From NCBI GenBank assembly GCA_023665905.1, contig JAMPDA010000002.1, positions 91,832 through 124,549 on the forward strand: DNA of 32,718 bases, in the 5' to 3' direction. Origin of the DNA: Roseburia sp. GTDB lineage: Bacteria > Bacillota > Clostridia > Christensenellales > Pumilibacteraceae. Made by a program: the position numbers and the translations under genes. Of the stretch, positions 7,440 through 15,805 are shown in pieces (the stretch's first letter is position 1; the number at the start of each line of letters is the position of its first letter). The notes under the pieces are model-generated. The model saw nothing but the letters and a program-made list of their open reading frames with translations, made no database searches and had not been told where the DNA came from.

Positions 7440-10192
7440 TGAAACCGATAAGACTTGCAATAGAAGGCATAAATTCGTTCACCGACAGGCAGGAGCTGGA
7501 CTTCGAAGCGGTCGGGCGCAATAATCTGTTTTGCATTTGCGGCAAGACGGGCGCGGGCAAGACGACGATTTTCGACTGTATCATGTTCGCGCTGTACGGC
7601 AGGAGCGGCAAGGGCAATCTTGCGGACATCGTCAATCTTTCGCGCATGTCGGCGCGCGTCGAACTGGACTTTTCGGTCGGCGGCGACATGTATCGCGTCG
7701 AGCGCGTCATCAAGTGCCGCGCCGAAAAGACGGACGGCGAGGAAACGGGCAAGCGCATCGCCTCCGCCGAGTGCGCGCTGTGGAAAAACGGCGAGCCGCA
7801 CGCCAAGGGCGAGCAGGCGACCGAAACCATAGAGGGCATTATCGGGCTTGCCGAAAACGAGTTTAAAAACGTGTATCTGCTCGAGCAGGGCGAGTACGCG
7901 GAGTTCTTAAAGAAACAGCCGGCAAAACAGACCGAGGCGGTGGGCAAGATATTTTCGCTCATGCGTTTCGGCGACGTTTATCGCAAGGCGAGCGAAAGAC
8001 AGCGCGAGGCGACGGAGCTGGCGGAGTTTTCCGACAGGCGTATAGCGGATATCGGCGAAGCGTCGCCCGAGCTTTTGCGCGCCGTAAAGGCGGAGCTTGC
8101 CGCGTTGCGCGCAAAGAACACGTCGTCGCTCAAGGACGAGGAAACTAAAAAAGCGGAGCTTGCCGCGCTCGAAAAACAGCGCGACGAATACATTACCGCG
8201 GCGGAAAAGGAAAACGCCGTCAAAAAGCTGGGCGAAAGCCTCGACGCCGCAAAGGCGAACTTCGCCGTCGCCGAGGAGCGTTACACTCAATTTATGAGCG
8301 CCGATATCGACGGCGACAGAAAAGCGCTCGACGGGCAAAGAGCCAAGCTCAACGAGCTTTCCGCACTCGACGCGCTCGACACGGAATGTGAAAGCGCCGA
8401 GAACGAGCGCAAGCTCAAAGCGGCGGCGCACGCACAAAAAGCCGCGGAGCGCGAAGCGGCGCGGTCGGAGATCGCCGCATTGAACGGCAAAAAAGAAGAT
8501 GCGTTCGGCGCGTTCGAGCAGGCGACAACAGATTTTCGCACTGCGGCGGACGCGCTCGAAAAGAAGTCGGCGGCTGTGGAAAACGCCGTGTCGGCGCTGT
8601 GCTCGGGCGAGCGCGAAACGCGGACGCAGGCGCTCGTCACCGTCGTGTACGAACTGCGCGCCGAAAAGGAGAGCTACGACGGGCTTATCGCGCAGCGCAA
8701 AAAGACCGAGCAGGCAAAGAGCGACGCGGAGCGCGCGGCGAGCGAGTGTTTATCCGTCATAGAGCGATACGAAGAAGAAATAAAATCGGTCGCCGCCGGC
8801 AAAGAAAAGGCGCGCGCGGAGCTCGAAAAAGCGGACGGCGAGCTTTTGCATGCGCAACTTTGCTCGCACGCATCGGCGGTGCGCGCGGAGCTTTCCGTAG
8901 GCGATATCTGTCCCGTATGCGGTTCGGTCTATAACGGCGCGCAAGCGGAAGATACCGACGTAGAGCGGTGCAAGCGCGCGCAGGCGACGGCCGCCGCCGC
9001 ATTAAAGGATATCGAGGCTAAGGCGGCGGAGTTGGCGCAGAAGTGCGAAAAGGCTAAGTCGGAGTACCTGCGCGCAAAGAACGAGACGGACGCAAAAGCG
9101 GCGGAGCTTGCGGATATTGACGGTGAGCTTGCGGAAAGCCGCGTAGAGCCTGCCGTGTACGCCGACATGTCGCGCGCGATCGCGGCGGCGAAAAAGGCGG
9201 CGGAAAAATATTCGGCTGCGGCGGCGGAATACGCAAAGCGCGAAACGGCGTTCGCGGTGCTCTGCGCCGAGTGCGACGCGAGCGAAGCGGCGGCGGCGGA
9301 AGCCGCGGCTAAGGCGGCGGATCTCACGGCGCGGCTGGGCGGTCGGCGCGGCACGATAAAAGCGGAGATAACGGCCGTCAAGAACGGCATAGCCGAGCTC
9401 GACGAAAAAATAGCGGAATTCGATCGCCGCAAAAACAAGCTCGCTTCCGAGTTAGACGCGGCGCGTTCCGCCGTCGATGCGCTTTCCGCGTCGCTCGAGG
9501 CCGCGCGGCGCGACTCTCCTGTGGATATGCCGGCTTTCGACGAGGACGAGTACAGACGGAAGCGCGAGGCGTTCGACGCATTGATAGGCAGTCGTGCGGA
9601 GCGCGAAAAGGACATCGCGCTCAAGGACGCGGAAGTCAAGACTTTGACCGAAAAGTGCGAAAAACTGCGCGCGCTCAATTCCGAGCGCGCCGAGCACGTA
9701 AAGCGCGCCGACTGCTACGCAAAGATCGCCGAAATGACCAAGGGCAAAGCTATGCTCAATTATGTCGCCGCGGAGTACATAGCGGAGTTTACGGCGACGG
9801 CAAGCGAGCTTTTGGGCGAGCTTTCGGGCGGCAAGTACGCCATGGGCTACGACCGCGAGAGCGGCTTTGTCGTTTCCGATTATTTGAACGGCGGCAAGCC
9901 GAGAAAGACTGATACGCTTTCGGGCGGCGAGCTGTTTTTGGCGTCGCTTTCGGTCGCGATAGCGATAGCGCGCGCGCAGAGCAACGGCAACAACGCATTC
10001 TTCTTTTTGGACGAGGGCTTCGGCACGCTCGACGACGAGCTCATCGACACTGTGTACGGCGCGCTCGAATCGCTCTCCAAAGACTGCTTGGTGGGCGTCA
10101 TATCGCACTCGGGCGCGCTCATAGACCGCATGCCCTCCGCCGTAGAGGTTTTGGAAGCGACGGACGCGGTGGGCAGCAGGATAAAATATTAG
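7439..10192 (+). CDS. sbcC: Exonuclease SbcCD, ATPase subunit SbcC
   Basis: 917 residues from the ATG at 7439, which overlaps the sbcD stop by one base; the open frame extends further upstream only inside sbcD. The N-terminal ATPase lobe has Walker A GKTGAGKT (35-42). Long Ala/Glu/Lys-rich coiled-coil arms run from about residue 175 to 780, broken near residue 491 by the zinc-hook CPVC. The C-terminal lobe carries the LSGGE signature (about 826-830) and Walker B FFFLDEG (about 853-859). It is the SMC-like partner of SbcD. The arms are unusually rich in alanine, in line with the GC-rich codon use of the region. Confidence 0.95.
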   Translation: MKPIRLAIEGINSFTDRQELDFEAVGRNNLFCICGKTGAGKTTIFDCIMFALYGRSGKGNLADIVNLSRMSARVELDFSVGGDMYRVERVIKCRAEKTDGEETGKRIASAECALWKNGEPHAKGEQATETIEGIIGLAENEFKNVYLLEQGEYAEFLKKQPAKQTEAVGKIFSLMRFGDVYRKASERQREATELAEFSDRRIADIGEASPELLRAVKAELAALRAKNTSSLKDEETKKAELAALEKQRDEYITAAEKENAVKKLGESLDAAKANFAVAEERYTQFMSADIDGDRKALDGQRAKLNELSALDALDTECESAENERKLKAAAHAQKAAEREAARSEIAALNGKKEDAFGAFEQATTDFRTAADALEKKSAAVENAVSALCSGERETRTQALVTVVYELRAEKESYDGLIAQRKKTEQAKSDAERAASECLSVIERYEEEIKSVAAGKEKARAELEKADGELLHAQLCSHASAVRAELSVGDICPVCGSVYNGAQAEDTDVERCKRAQATAAAALKDIEAKAAELAQKCEKAKSEYLRAKNETDAKAAELADIDGELAESRVEPAVYADMSRAIAAAKKAAEKYSAAAAEYAKRETAFAVLCAECDASEAAAAEAAAKAADLTARLGGRRGTIKAEITAVKNGIAELDEKIAEFDRRKNKLASELDAARSAVDALSASLEAARRDSPVDMPAFDEDEYRRKREAFDALIGSRAEREKDIALKDAEVKTLTEKCEKLRALNSERAEHVKRADCYAKIAEMTKGKAMLNYVAAEYIAEFTATASELLGELSGGKYAMGYDRESGFVVSDYLNGGKPRKTDTLSGGELFLASLSVAIAIARAQSNGNNAFFFLDEGFGTLDDELIDTVYGALESLSKDCLVGVISHSGALIDRMPSAVEVLEATDAVGSRIKY

Positions 10193-10256
10193 CGCGGCTA
10201 CGGCGCGGCGCCGCCGACAAAATTTACCCAAAAAACCGTTAAAACCGCTCAAATGC

Positions 10257-10285
10257 TTGTAATTAGATTTGGTGTATGATATACT
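10257..10285 (+). promoter_or_regulatory. Promoter of the loaP-glycan operon
   Basis: TTGTAA (10257-10262), a 17-bp spacer and TATACT (10280-10285). The predicted start is near 10292, leaving a leader of about 175 nt before the loaP ATG at 10468. It is embedded in an AT-rich island in otherwise GC-rich DNA, which supports it. Confidence 0.7.
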
Positions 10286-10291
10286 AAAAAT

Positions 10292-10467
10292 TGTGGTATT
10301 ACGCCCACACGGGAGCAAGCCCGCACCCGAAAGCGTAGTGTTTGTTGATGAGGTCGCCGATAATGCTCGTAGGGTATCGGCTCGGCAGAAATCGGCGGCG
10401 GATATATGCGGTTTGGCGCGAGCTTACGGCTTGCGCTAAAATGCGTGCGCAAGCGTGACGGAGAATT
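10292..10467 (+). promoter_or_regulatory. Structured 5' leader of loaP with competing hairpins
   Basis: Several stems can be read: 10293-10296/10305-10308 and 10310-10313/10320-10323 (4 bp each), 10356-10362/10375-10381 (7 bp perfect) and 10412-10423/10429-10440 (12 bp with two G-U pairs, UUACG loop). The right arm of the last stem, 10429-10436, is also perfectly complementary to 10447-10454, so two hairpins compete for the same 8 bases directly before the GGAG ribosome binding site (10460-10463). Characterised LoaP proteins act through an RNA stem-loop in the leader of their operon. Which hairpin, if any, plays that part here is inference. Confidence 0.5.
10363..10458 (+). CDS. Possible 31-codon upstream ORF (leader peptide) in the loaP leader
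   Basis: ATG at 10363, 31 sense codons, TGA at 10456-10458, nine bases before the loaP ATG and in the same frame as it. A TGAGGT ribosome-binding-like site ends 8 bases before the ATG; another in-frame ATG lies at 10348. The peptide is Arg-rich (seven Arg) with no hydrophobic signal. Its codons run through both competing hairpins of the leader, so ribosome passage would change their folding. Short open frames arise by chance in GC-rich DNA, so this is only a candidate. Confidence 0.3.
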   Translation: MLVGYRLGRNRRRIYAVWRELTACAKMRAQA

Positions 10468-11049
10468 ATGCAAGAACCGTATTGGTGGTATGTATTGTAT
10501 GTTCGCGCAAATGCCGAACAACGCGTCATAGGCGATATCGGGCGGTTTGTGAAAAGCTGCGGATTTCCGTATGAGTTCGAGCCGTTCTGTCCGGAAACGG
10601 AAGTATATTATCGCGGCAAAAAGGGTAGCGAACAGGGCAGGACGTATCGCAAGCGTCCGCTTTTCCCGGGGTATGTCTTTATTGAAACGAACATGCCGTC
10701 GGATAAGTTCAAGCGCGAGTTTTCCACGTATATCTACAACTCCGCCGACATAATACGCATGCTCAAGCAGGGCGCGAGCGGCGAGATCTCGTTGCCGTCC
10801 GACGAGCGCATGCGCTTTGAATTTCTGCTCAAGGGCAAGCGCTGTCTGGAACATTCCGTAGGCTATATCGTCGGCGACAGGATACAGGTCGAATGCGGTC
10901 CGCTCTCCGGCTTGGAAGGAATGATAAAGTACATCAACAGGCACAACCGATACGCCACTATAGAAGTGGAAATGTTCGGCACAAAGATCAAGGCGTCCGT
11001 AGCGTTGGAAGTAGTGACTAAACTCGCCGGCGATAAACAGCCGACTTAA
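10468..11049 (+). CDS. loaP: LoaP-type transcription antiterminator (NusG paralogue)
   Basis: 193 residues. The N-terminal NGN domain begins with WWYVLYVRANAEQRV (about 5-20), has the KRPLFPGYVFIE stretch (about 62-73) seen in NusG/RfaH/UpxY proteins, and is followed by a KOW domain (about 130-170) with GDRIQVECGPLSGLEG. It is shorter and diverged from housekeeping NusG and sits at the head of a long glycan operon, the usual location of LoaP and UpxY regulators. It is expected to bind RNA polymerase early in this operon and let it read through internal terminators over the ~17 kb that follow. GGAG lies 5 bases before the ATG. The next gene starts 26 bases downstream. Confidence 0.85.
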   Translation: MQEPYWWYVLYVRANAEQRVIGDIGRFVKSCGFPYEFEPFCPETEVYYRGKKGSEQGRTYRKRPLFPGYVFIETNMPSDKFKREFSTYIYNSADIIRMLKQGASGEISLPSDERMRFEFLLKGKRCLEHSVGYIVGDRIQVECGPLSGLEGMIKYINRHNRYATIEVEMFGTKIKASVALEVVTKLAGDKQPT

Positions 11050-11075
11050 GGCGCGGACACGGGGACTTAAATTAT

Positions 11076-12200
11076 ATGAAAAAAATATGGCTCGCATCAC
11101 CCACCATGCACGGTGAGGAATTGGAATATGTGCACGAGGCGTTCGACAAAAATTGGATAGCGCCGCTCGGCTTCAACTGCGACGCTTTCGAGCAGGAAAC
11201 GACGGCGTACCTTGCCGCGCGCGGCGAAGAACTGCACGCCGTGTCGCTTGCTTCGGGCACTGCGGCGCTGCATTTGGCGGTAAAGCTCGCAGGCGTAAAG
11301 CGCGGCGATATAGTTCTGTGTCCCGATGTGACGTTTGCCGCAACCGTCAATCCGGTCATATACGAGGGCGGCGTTCCCGTGTTTGTCGATTCGGAGCGCG
11401 CCACTTGGAATATGGATCCCGAAGCGCTCGAAAAGGCGTTTAAAAAATATCCGCAGGCGCGCGTCGTGATACTCGTTCACCTTTACGGCGTGCCGTCCGA
11501 AATAGACGAGCTGCTCGAGGTGTGCAAGCGCCATCACGCCGTCGTGATAGAGGACGCCGCGGAAGCGCTTGCCGCAACGTACAAAGGCCGCAAAGCCGGC
11601 ACGTTCGGGCGTTACGGCGCGCTCAGCTTTAACGGCAACAAGATAATAACGACGTCGGGCGGCGGCATGCTTTTGACAAACGATCTGTCGTCCAAAGAAA
11701 AGGCGTTCTTCTGGGCGACGCAGGCCCGCGAGCGCGCGCCCTGGTATCAGCACGAGGAGATAGGTTACAACTATCGCATGAGCAACGTCTGCGCCGGCAT
11801 AGGCAGGGGTCAGCTCAAACATATAGACGAGCACCGCGCCGCTAAAGAGCGCATCTATATGCGCTACAAAGAGGGTCTTAAAAATCTGCCTGTCACGATG
11901 AACCCCTATCTCGACTGTTCCGTGCCCAATTTTTGGCTGTCGTGCATGCTTATAGACAAGAACTGTTCGGTCGGATTTATGGACGTGTACAAAGCGCTCA
12001 ATCTCGCCAACATCGAAAGCCGACCTATATGGAAGCCCATGCACATGCAGCCCGTGTTCAAGGGCCGCGACTGCATAAAGGTAGGCGCGGAATACGTGGG
12101 CGAAGATATTTTCAGTCGCGGACTGTGCCTGCCCTCCGACATCAAGATGACGGAAGACGAGCAGGACTACGTAATCAAAACGATAAAAAGCTGTTTTTAG
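11076..12200 (+). CDS. DegT/DnrJ/EryC1/StrS-family sugar aminotransferase (PLP)
   Basis: 374 residues of the sugar-aminotransferase family. Visible signs are SGTAALHLAV (PLP phosphate-binding region, about residues 61-70), FAATVNPV, the Asp of VIEDAAEA, the Lys189 Schiff-base residue in SFNGNKIIT, then TSGGGM and the RMSN segment. The GNKIITTSGGG form resembles PglE-type enzymes that aminate a UDP-4-keto-6-deoxy-hexosamine using glutamate, so a UDP-bacillosamine-like sugar is a reasonable guess. No dehydratase or acetyltransferase partner is encoded here, so the keto-sugar must come from elsewhere. It directly precedes the phosphoglycosyl transferase gene, with one base between them. Confidence 0.88.
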   Translation: MKKIWLASPTMHGEELEYVHEAFDKNWIAPLGFNCDAFEQETTAYLAARGEELHAVSLASGTAALHLAVKLAGVKRGDIVLCPDVTFAATVNPVIYEGGVPVFVDSERATWNMDPEALEKAFKKYPQARVVILVHLYGVPSEIDELLEVCKRHHAVVIEDAAEALAATYKGRKAGTFGRYGALSFNGNKIITTSGGGMLLTNDLSSKEKAFFWATQARERAPWYQHEEIGYNYRMSNVCAGIGRGQLKHIDEHRAAKERIYMRYKEGLKNLPVTMNPYLDCSVPNFWLSCMLIDKNCSVGFMDVYKALNLANIESRPIWKPMHMQPVFKGRDCIKVGAEYVGEDIFSRGLCLPSDIKMTEDEQDYVIKTIKSCF

Positions 12201-12201
12201 G

Positions 12202-13071
12202 TTGAAAGAATTTTTTGAAAAACTCGTCACCGAATGGTGGGGAATAACCGCATTATGCGTTCTGTCGGCAGCCGTATGGCTGCTTCTGTCTACATTTTTG
12301 TATCGTAAATTCTTCAAGCGTTTTTACGATATTTTGCTGAGCGCGATCGCGATAATCGTTGTGTCGCCGCTGCTTTTGATACTGATAATCGTCGGCGCGA
12401 TAGTGATGAAAGGCAATCCGTTTTTCGTGCAGCCGCGCCCGGGCAAAAACGGCAAGATCTTCCACCTTGTCAAGTTCCGCTCGATGACGCGCGAAAAGAG
12501 CGCGGACGGCGAGCTTTTGTCGGACGGCAGCAGGCTGACGAGATACGGCAGGTTTTTGCGCAGTACTTCGCTCGACGAGCTCCCCGAGCTTTTCAATATC
12601 TTCGTCGGACAGATGTCCATAGTCGGACCGCGTCCGCTTTTGGTGCAGTATTTGCCGCTGTACGACGACGAGCAAAAGCACAGGCACGACGTGCGACCCG
12701 GGCTTGCAGGCTACGCGCAGGTCCACGGCAGGAACTCGATATCCTGGCAGGAAAAGTTCGAGATGGACGTTCGCTACACGCGCACCTATTCGTTTTGGGG
12801 TGACATAAAGATAATACTTATGACCGTCGTCGCGGTGTTCAAACGCAGTGGCATTTCGCACGAAGGACAGGCGACGATGGAGTTCTTTACGGGCAACGCC
12901 GATATCGCGGCGGCGGAGCAGGCGGCGGAAAAAGACGGCGCGGAGTGCGATGTCGCAAGCGACGACGCACATAGCGCGGAGCAAGCTTCGGCGGAAACCG
13001 AAATAAGCGCCGCGTCCGAAAACGTCGTTATCGATAATGACAGAGAAAAAGGCGAGGGCGACGATGAGTAG
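12202..13071 (+). CDS. PglC/WcaJ-type undecaprenyl-phosphate phosphoglycosyl transferase with acidic tail
   Basis: 289 residues. It contains the bacterial sugar transferase core: a reentrant/transmembrane helix after KRFYDILLSA (about 40-68), KFRSM (about 91-95), the catalytic Asp125-Glu126 dyad in SLDELPEL, GPRPLL and RPGLAGYAQV. It should start the glycan by moving a sugar-phosphate onto undecaprenyl phosphate at the inner face of the membrane. Two things are odd. An extra N-terminal hydrophobic helix (about 12-33) precedes the usual start of minimal PglC. A 55-60-residue Ala/Glu/Asp-rich acidic tail (about 230-289) has no family counterpart I know. The start is a TTG one base after the preceding stop with no clear ribosome binding site, so the exact N-terminus is uncertain. 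Confidence 0.85.
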   Translation: MKEFFEKLVTEWWGITALCVLSAAVWLLLSTFLYRKFFKRFYDILLSAIAIIVVSPLLLILIIVGAIVMKGNPFFVQPRPGKNGKIFHLVKFRSMTREKSADGELLSDGSRLTRYGRFLRSTSLDELPELFNIFVGQMSIVGPRPLLVQYLPLYDDEQKHRHDVRPGLAGYAQVHGRNSISWQEKFEMDVRYTRTYSFWGDIKIILMTVVAVFKRSGISHEGQATMEFFTGNADIAAAEQAAEKDGAECDVASDDAHSAEQASAETEISAASENVVIDNDREKGEGDDE

Positions 13072-14041
13072 CCGCGCAAAAGCGATAAACATACTTTTAC
13101 TGAGCGCCGGTCGCCGCGTCGAGCTGATAAGCTGCTTTAAGGCGGCGCGCGACAGGCTGGGCATTCGCGGCAAGGTGATAGGCGCCGATGTGTCCGCGGC
13201 GGCGCCCGCGCCGTACTTTGCGGACGAGGCGTGCCTTGTTCCGCGCGTAACGGACGCCGGTTATATCGACGAGCTCGTGCGGCTCTGCAAGGACAAAGCG
13301 ATCTCGCTCGTCGTGCCGACGATAGACACCGAGCTGGAGATCTTGGCGGAAAACAAGAGCCGGATAGAGCGAGAGTCGGGCGCGATCGTAATGATATCCA
13401 ATGCGCAGAGCGTCGCCGCGTGCTGCAATAAGCACAAGACCGCCGCATTTTTAAAAGAGCGCGGCTTCGATTTTCCGCGCGTCGTGACCAAAGAAGAAAT
13501 AGCGAGCGGAAAAGTAAAATTTCCGCTGTTCATAAAGCCCGAAAACGGCAGTTCGAGCAAAGACGCCTTCAAGGTGACGAGTTTTAAGCAGCTTGATGCT
13601 TTTTGCGAGTTCATTCATTGCCCGATAGTGCAGGAGTTCGTCGAGGGCACGGAATACACCGTGGACTGTTTTTGCGACTTCGACGGCAATGTTATAAGCG
13701 TCGTTCCGCGCATACGGCTGGCTACTCGCGGCGGCGAAATAATGCGCGGCAAGATAGACGGGAACGAGCGCGTGTCGGCCGTAGCCAAGCGGCTCGTCAA
13801 AGAGTTTGGGTTTATCGGGCAGACGACGGTGCAGTGCTTTTTGTGCGAGGACGGCGCGGTCAAGATAATAGAGATAAATCCGCGCTTCGGCGGCGGCGCG
13901 CCCATGAGCATTTATGCCGGCGCGGACAGCTGCGAGTGGCTTTATCGGCTGCTTTCGGGCGAAAAGCTCGAGTATCGCGACGATTACGAGGACGGCGCGA
14001 TGTTTTCGAGATACGATCGAAGCGTGAGGGTGCATGAGTAA
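13064..14041 (+). CDS. ATP-grasp ligase of the carbamoyl-phosphate-synthase-like type
   Basis: 325 residues from the ATG at 13064, which has GAGGGCG upstream and overlaps the previous stop by 8 bases; an earlier in-frame ATG at 13037 has no ribosome binding site. The N-terminal pre-ATP-grasp Rossmann part begins INILLLSAGRRVEL. The ATP-grasp core has FPLFIKPENGSSS (about 150-162), a VQEFVEGTEYTVD segment and the Mg-binding EINPRFGGG near residue 275. Enzymes of this type form an amide or similar bond through an acyl-phosphate. In glycan clusters they are thought to couple a small acid to an amino group, and an amino sugar (from the DegT enzyme) would be a natural acceptor here. The substrate is not readable from sequence. 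Confidence 0.82.
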   Translation: MSSRAKAINILLLSAGRRVELISCFKAARDRLGIRGKVIGADVSAAAPAPYFADEACLVPRVTDAGYIDELVRLCKDKAISLVVPTIDTELEILAENKSRIERESGAIVMISNAQSVAACCNKHKTAAFLKERGFDFPRVVTKEEIASGKVKFPLFIKPENGSSSKDAFKVTSFKQLDAFCEFIHCPIVQEFVEGTEYTVDCFCDFDGNVISVVPRIRLATRGGEIMRGKIDGNERVSAVAKRLVKEFGFIGQTTVQCFLCEDGAVKIIEINPRFGGGAPMSIYAGADSCEWLYRLLSGEKLEYRDDYEDGAMFSRYDRSVRVHE

Positions 14042-14699
14042 TATACGCGCCGTCGTTTTCGATATGGACGATACGCTTTACGGTGAATACGACTACGTTC
14101 TTTCGGGCTTTGCCGCCGCGGCGGCGGAAGCGGAACGCGCTTACGGTATAACTGACGCCGCGCGCGAGCTTATATCTCTGTTCGCCGAGAACAGCCGCGG
14201 CGTGTTCGGCAGGTTTTTGCGCGCGCACGGAGCGCCTTCGGACGCCGAAGCGCGTTTGGTCGAAGTTTACAGAAACCACGCGCCCGATATCTCGCTCTAT
14301 CCCGACGCGAAGCGCGCGCTCGTAGCTTTGCGCGAGCGCGGATATAAGACGGGCGTAATAACGGACGGCGACGGCGAGCGCCAGCGTAAAAAGGCGGACG
14401 CGCTTGGGCTCTTCGCGCTCGTCGACGCGTTTGCCGTAACCGACGCGGACAAGCAAAAACCGCAGCCCGACGCGTTTATAAAGACGGCGGAAGCGCTCGG
14501 CGTGGGCGCGGAGCAAATGATGTACGTCGGCGACAATCCGTCAAAGGACTTTGCCGTCAAAAAATATCTGCCCGTCACGACAGTTCGCGTCGTGCGCGGA
14601 CTTTACGCGGACTGCGAATATGCGGAGGGCATTTTGCCCGACTATACGGTGAGCGATATGTCGGAACTGTTCGGGATATTAGAGGGCGTAAACGCGTGA
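14034..14699 (+). CDS. HAD-superfamily hydrolase (phosphatase)
   Basis: 221 residues with the four HAD motifs: I FDMDDTLY (about 9-16, nucleophile Asp), II VITDGD (about 107-112), III Lys in DKQKPQPDAF and IV YVGDNPSKDF. A helical cap of the C1 type lies between motifs I and II (about 20-85), so small phosphorylated metabolites are the likely substrates. The start ATG overlaps the ATP-grasp stop by 8 bases. Together the two genes could make or clean up a small building block used to decorate the glycan, but the substrate is unknown. Confidence 0.85.
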   Translation: MSNIRAVVFDMDDTLYGEYDYVLSGFAAAAAEAERAYGITDAARELISLFAENSRGVFGRFLRAHGAPSDAEARLVEVYRNHAPDISLYPDAKRALVALRERGYKTGVITDGDGERQRKKADALGLFALVDAFAVTDADKQKPQPDAFIKTAEALGVGAEQMMYVGDNPSKDFAVKKYLPVTTVRVVRGLYADCEYAEGILPDYTVSDMSELFGILEGVNA

Positions 14700-15805
14700 A
14701 AGTCCTTTTGATCTGCACAACGACCAATCAGATAGTCAACTTCCGCAAAGGCTTGATAGAACGGCTGCAAGAGGTCGGCTGCGAGGTGGGTGCGGTCGCG
14801 TTCGACGACGAAAACACCGAGATCAATCGCGACGAGATAGCGCGTCGCGGCGTCAAGTTTTTTACCGTGAACGACACCGGCCGCGGATTAAATCCGTTCA
14901 AAGCGGCGTCGTTAAAGCGCAGATACGCCAAGATAATAAAAGAGTTCGCGCCCGACACGGTGTTCACTTTTATGATGAAGCCCAACATCTTCGGCGTAAG
15001 GGCGGCGCGCGCGTGCGGCGTAACTAACATCTTTTCCATGGTAGAGGGCGCAGGCGACGTGTTTATCAACAACGGGCTCAAGTGGCGGCTTATACGCGCC
15101 GTCGCATGCCGAATGTACCGGCGGTCGTTTTCGAAAGCCCGAAAAGTTTTCTTCTTGAACGCCGACGACATGGCGGAGTTTACGGGCAGAAAACTCGTGA
15201 ATAAGGATAAGTGCGCTATCTCCGACGGCATAGGCGTCGATCTTTCGAGGTTCGGGCAAAAGCCTGTCGAGAACGCGGACAGATTTTTGATGATAGCGCG
15301 CATGCTCAAGAGCAAGGGCGTGACGGAATATTGCCGCGCGGCGCGCGAAGTGCGCAAAAGCTATCCGAACGCCATGTTCGACTATGTGGGCGAGGAAGGC
15401 ACGGTTAAGCTTTCGGACATACAGGAGTATATTGACGACGGCAGTATCGTGTATCACGGCGTGACGCGCGATGTGCGCCCGTATCTCGAGGCGTGCGGCG
15501 TGTACGTTCTGCCGTCATATCGCGAGGGCATGCCGATGTCTGTCATGGAAGCGGAAGCGACGGGAAGAGCGGTCATAACGACATCTGCCGTCGGGTGCAG
15601 GTCCGCCGTTGAGGACGGCGTAAACGGCTTTACGGTAAGCGTCGGCGACAGCGGCGCGCTTGCCGCCGCTATGATGCGCTTTCTCGAAAAGCCGGAGCTC
15701 GTCGCCGCGATGGGCGAGGCGAGTAGAGCCCTTGCCGAGCGTCGGTTCGATAAGGATATCATCAACAAAAAGCTCGTAGACGCCGTTTTGGAGGAGGTCT
15801 CGTGA
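14696..15805 (+). CDS. Glycosyltransferase family 4 (GT-B fold)
   Basis: 369 residues. The N-terminal half starts MKVLLICTTTNQIVNFR and resembles PglA/CapM-type GT4 enzymes, with HMKPN-like FMMKPNIFG and a VEGAGDVF stretch. The C-terminal GT1/GT4 domain shows FLMIARMLKSKGV, a GV..DVRPYLEACGVYVLPSYREGMPMSVMEA region with the EX7E-type glutamates, then GRAVITTS. A GTG start overlaps the previous stop (GTGA). It is expected to add the second or a later sugar to the lipid-linked intermediate on the cytosolic side. Donor and linkage cannot be read from the sequence. Confidence 0.9.
   Translation: MKVLLICTTTNQIVNFRKGLIERLQEVGCEVGAVAFDDENTEINRDEIARRGVKFFTVNDTGRGLNPFKAASLKRRYAKIIKEFAPDTVFTFMMKPNIFGVRAARACGVTNIFSMVEGAGDVFINNGLKWRLIRAVACRMYRRSFSKARKVFFLNADDMAEFTGRKLVNKDKCAISDGIGVDLSRFGQKPVENADRFLMIARMLKSKGVTEYCRAAREVRKSYPNAMFDYVGEEGTVKLSDIQEYIDDGSIVYHGVTRDVRPYLEACGVYVLPSYREGMPMSVMEAEATGRAVITTSAVGCRSAVEDGVNGFTVSVGDSGALAAAMMRFLEKPELVAAMGEASRALAERRFDKDIINKKLVDAVLEEVS

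Noticed and set aside
10193..10230. Rho-independent terminator after sbcC
   Set aside because: The GC-rich palindromic stretch can form only a short stem with almost no loop, and no T-run follows.
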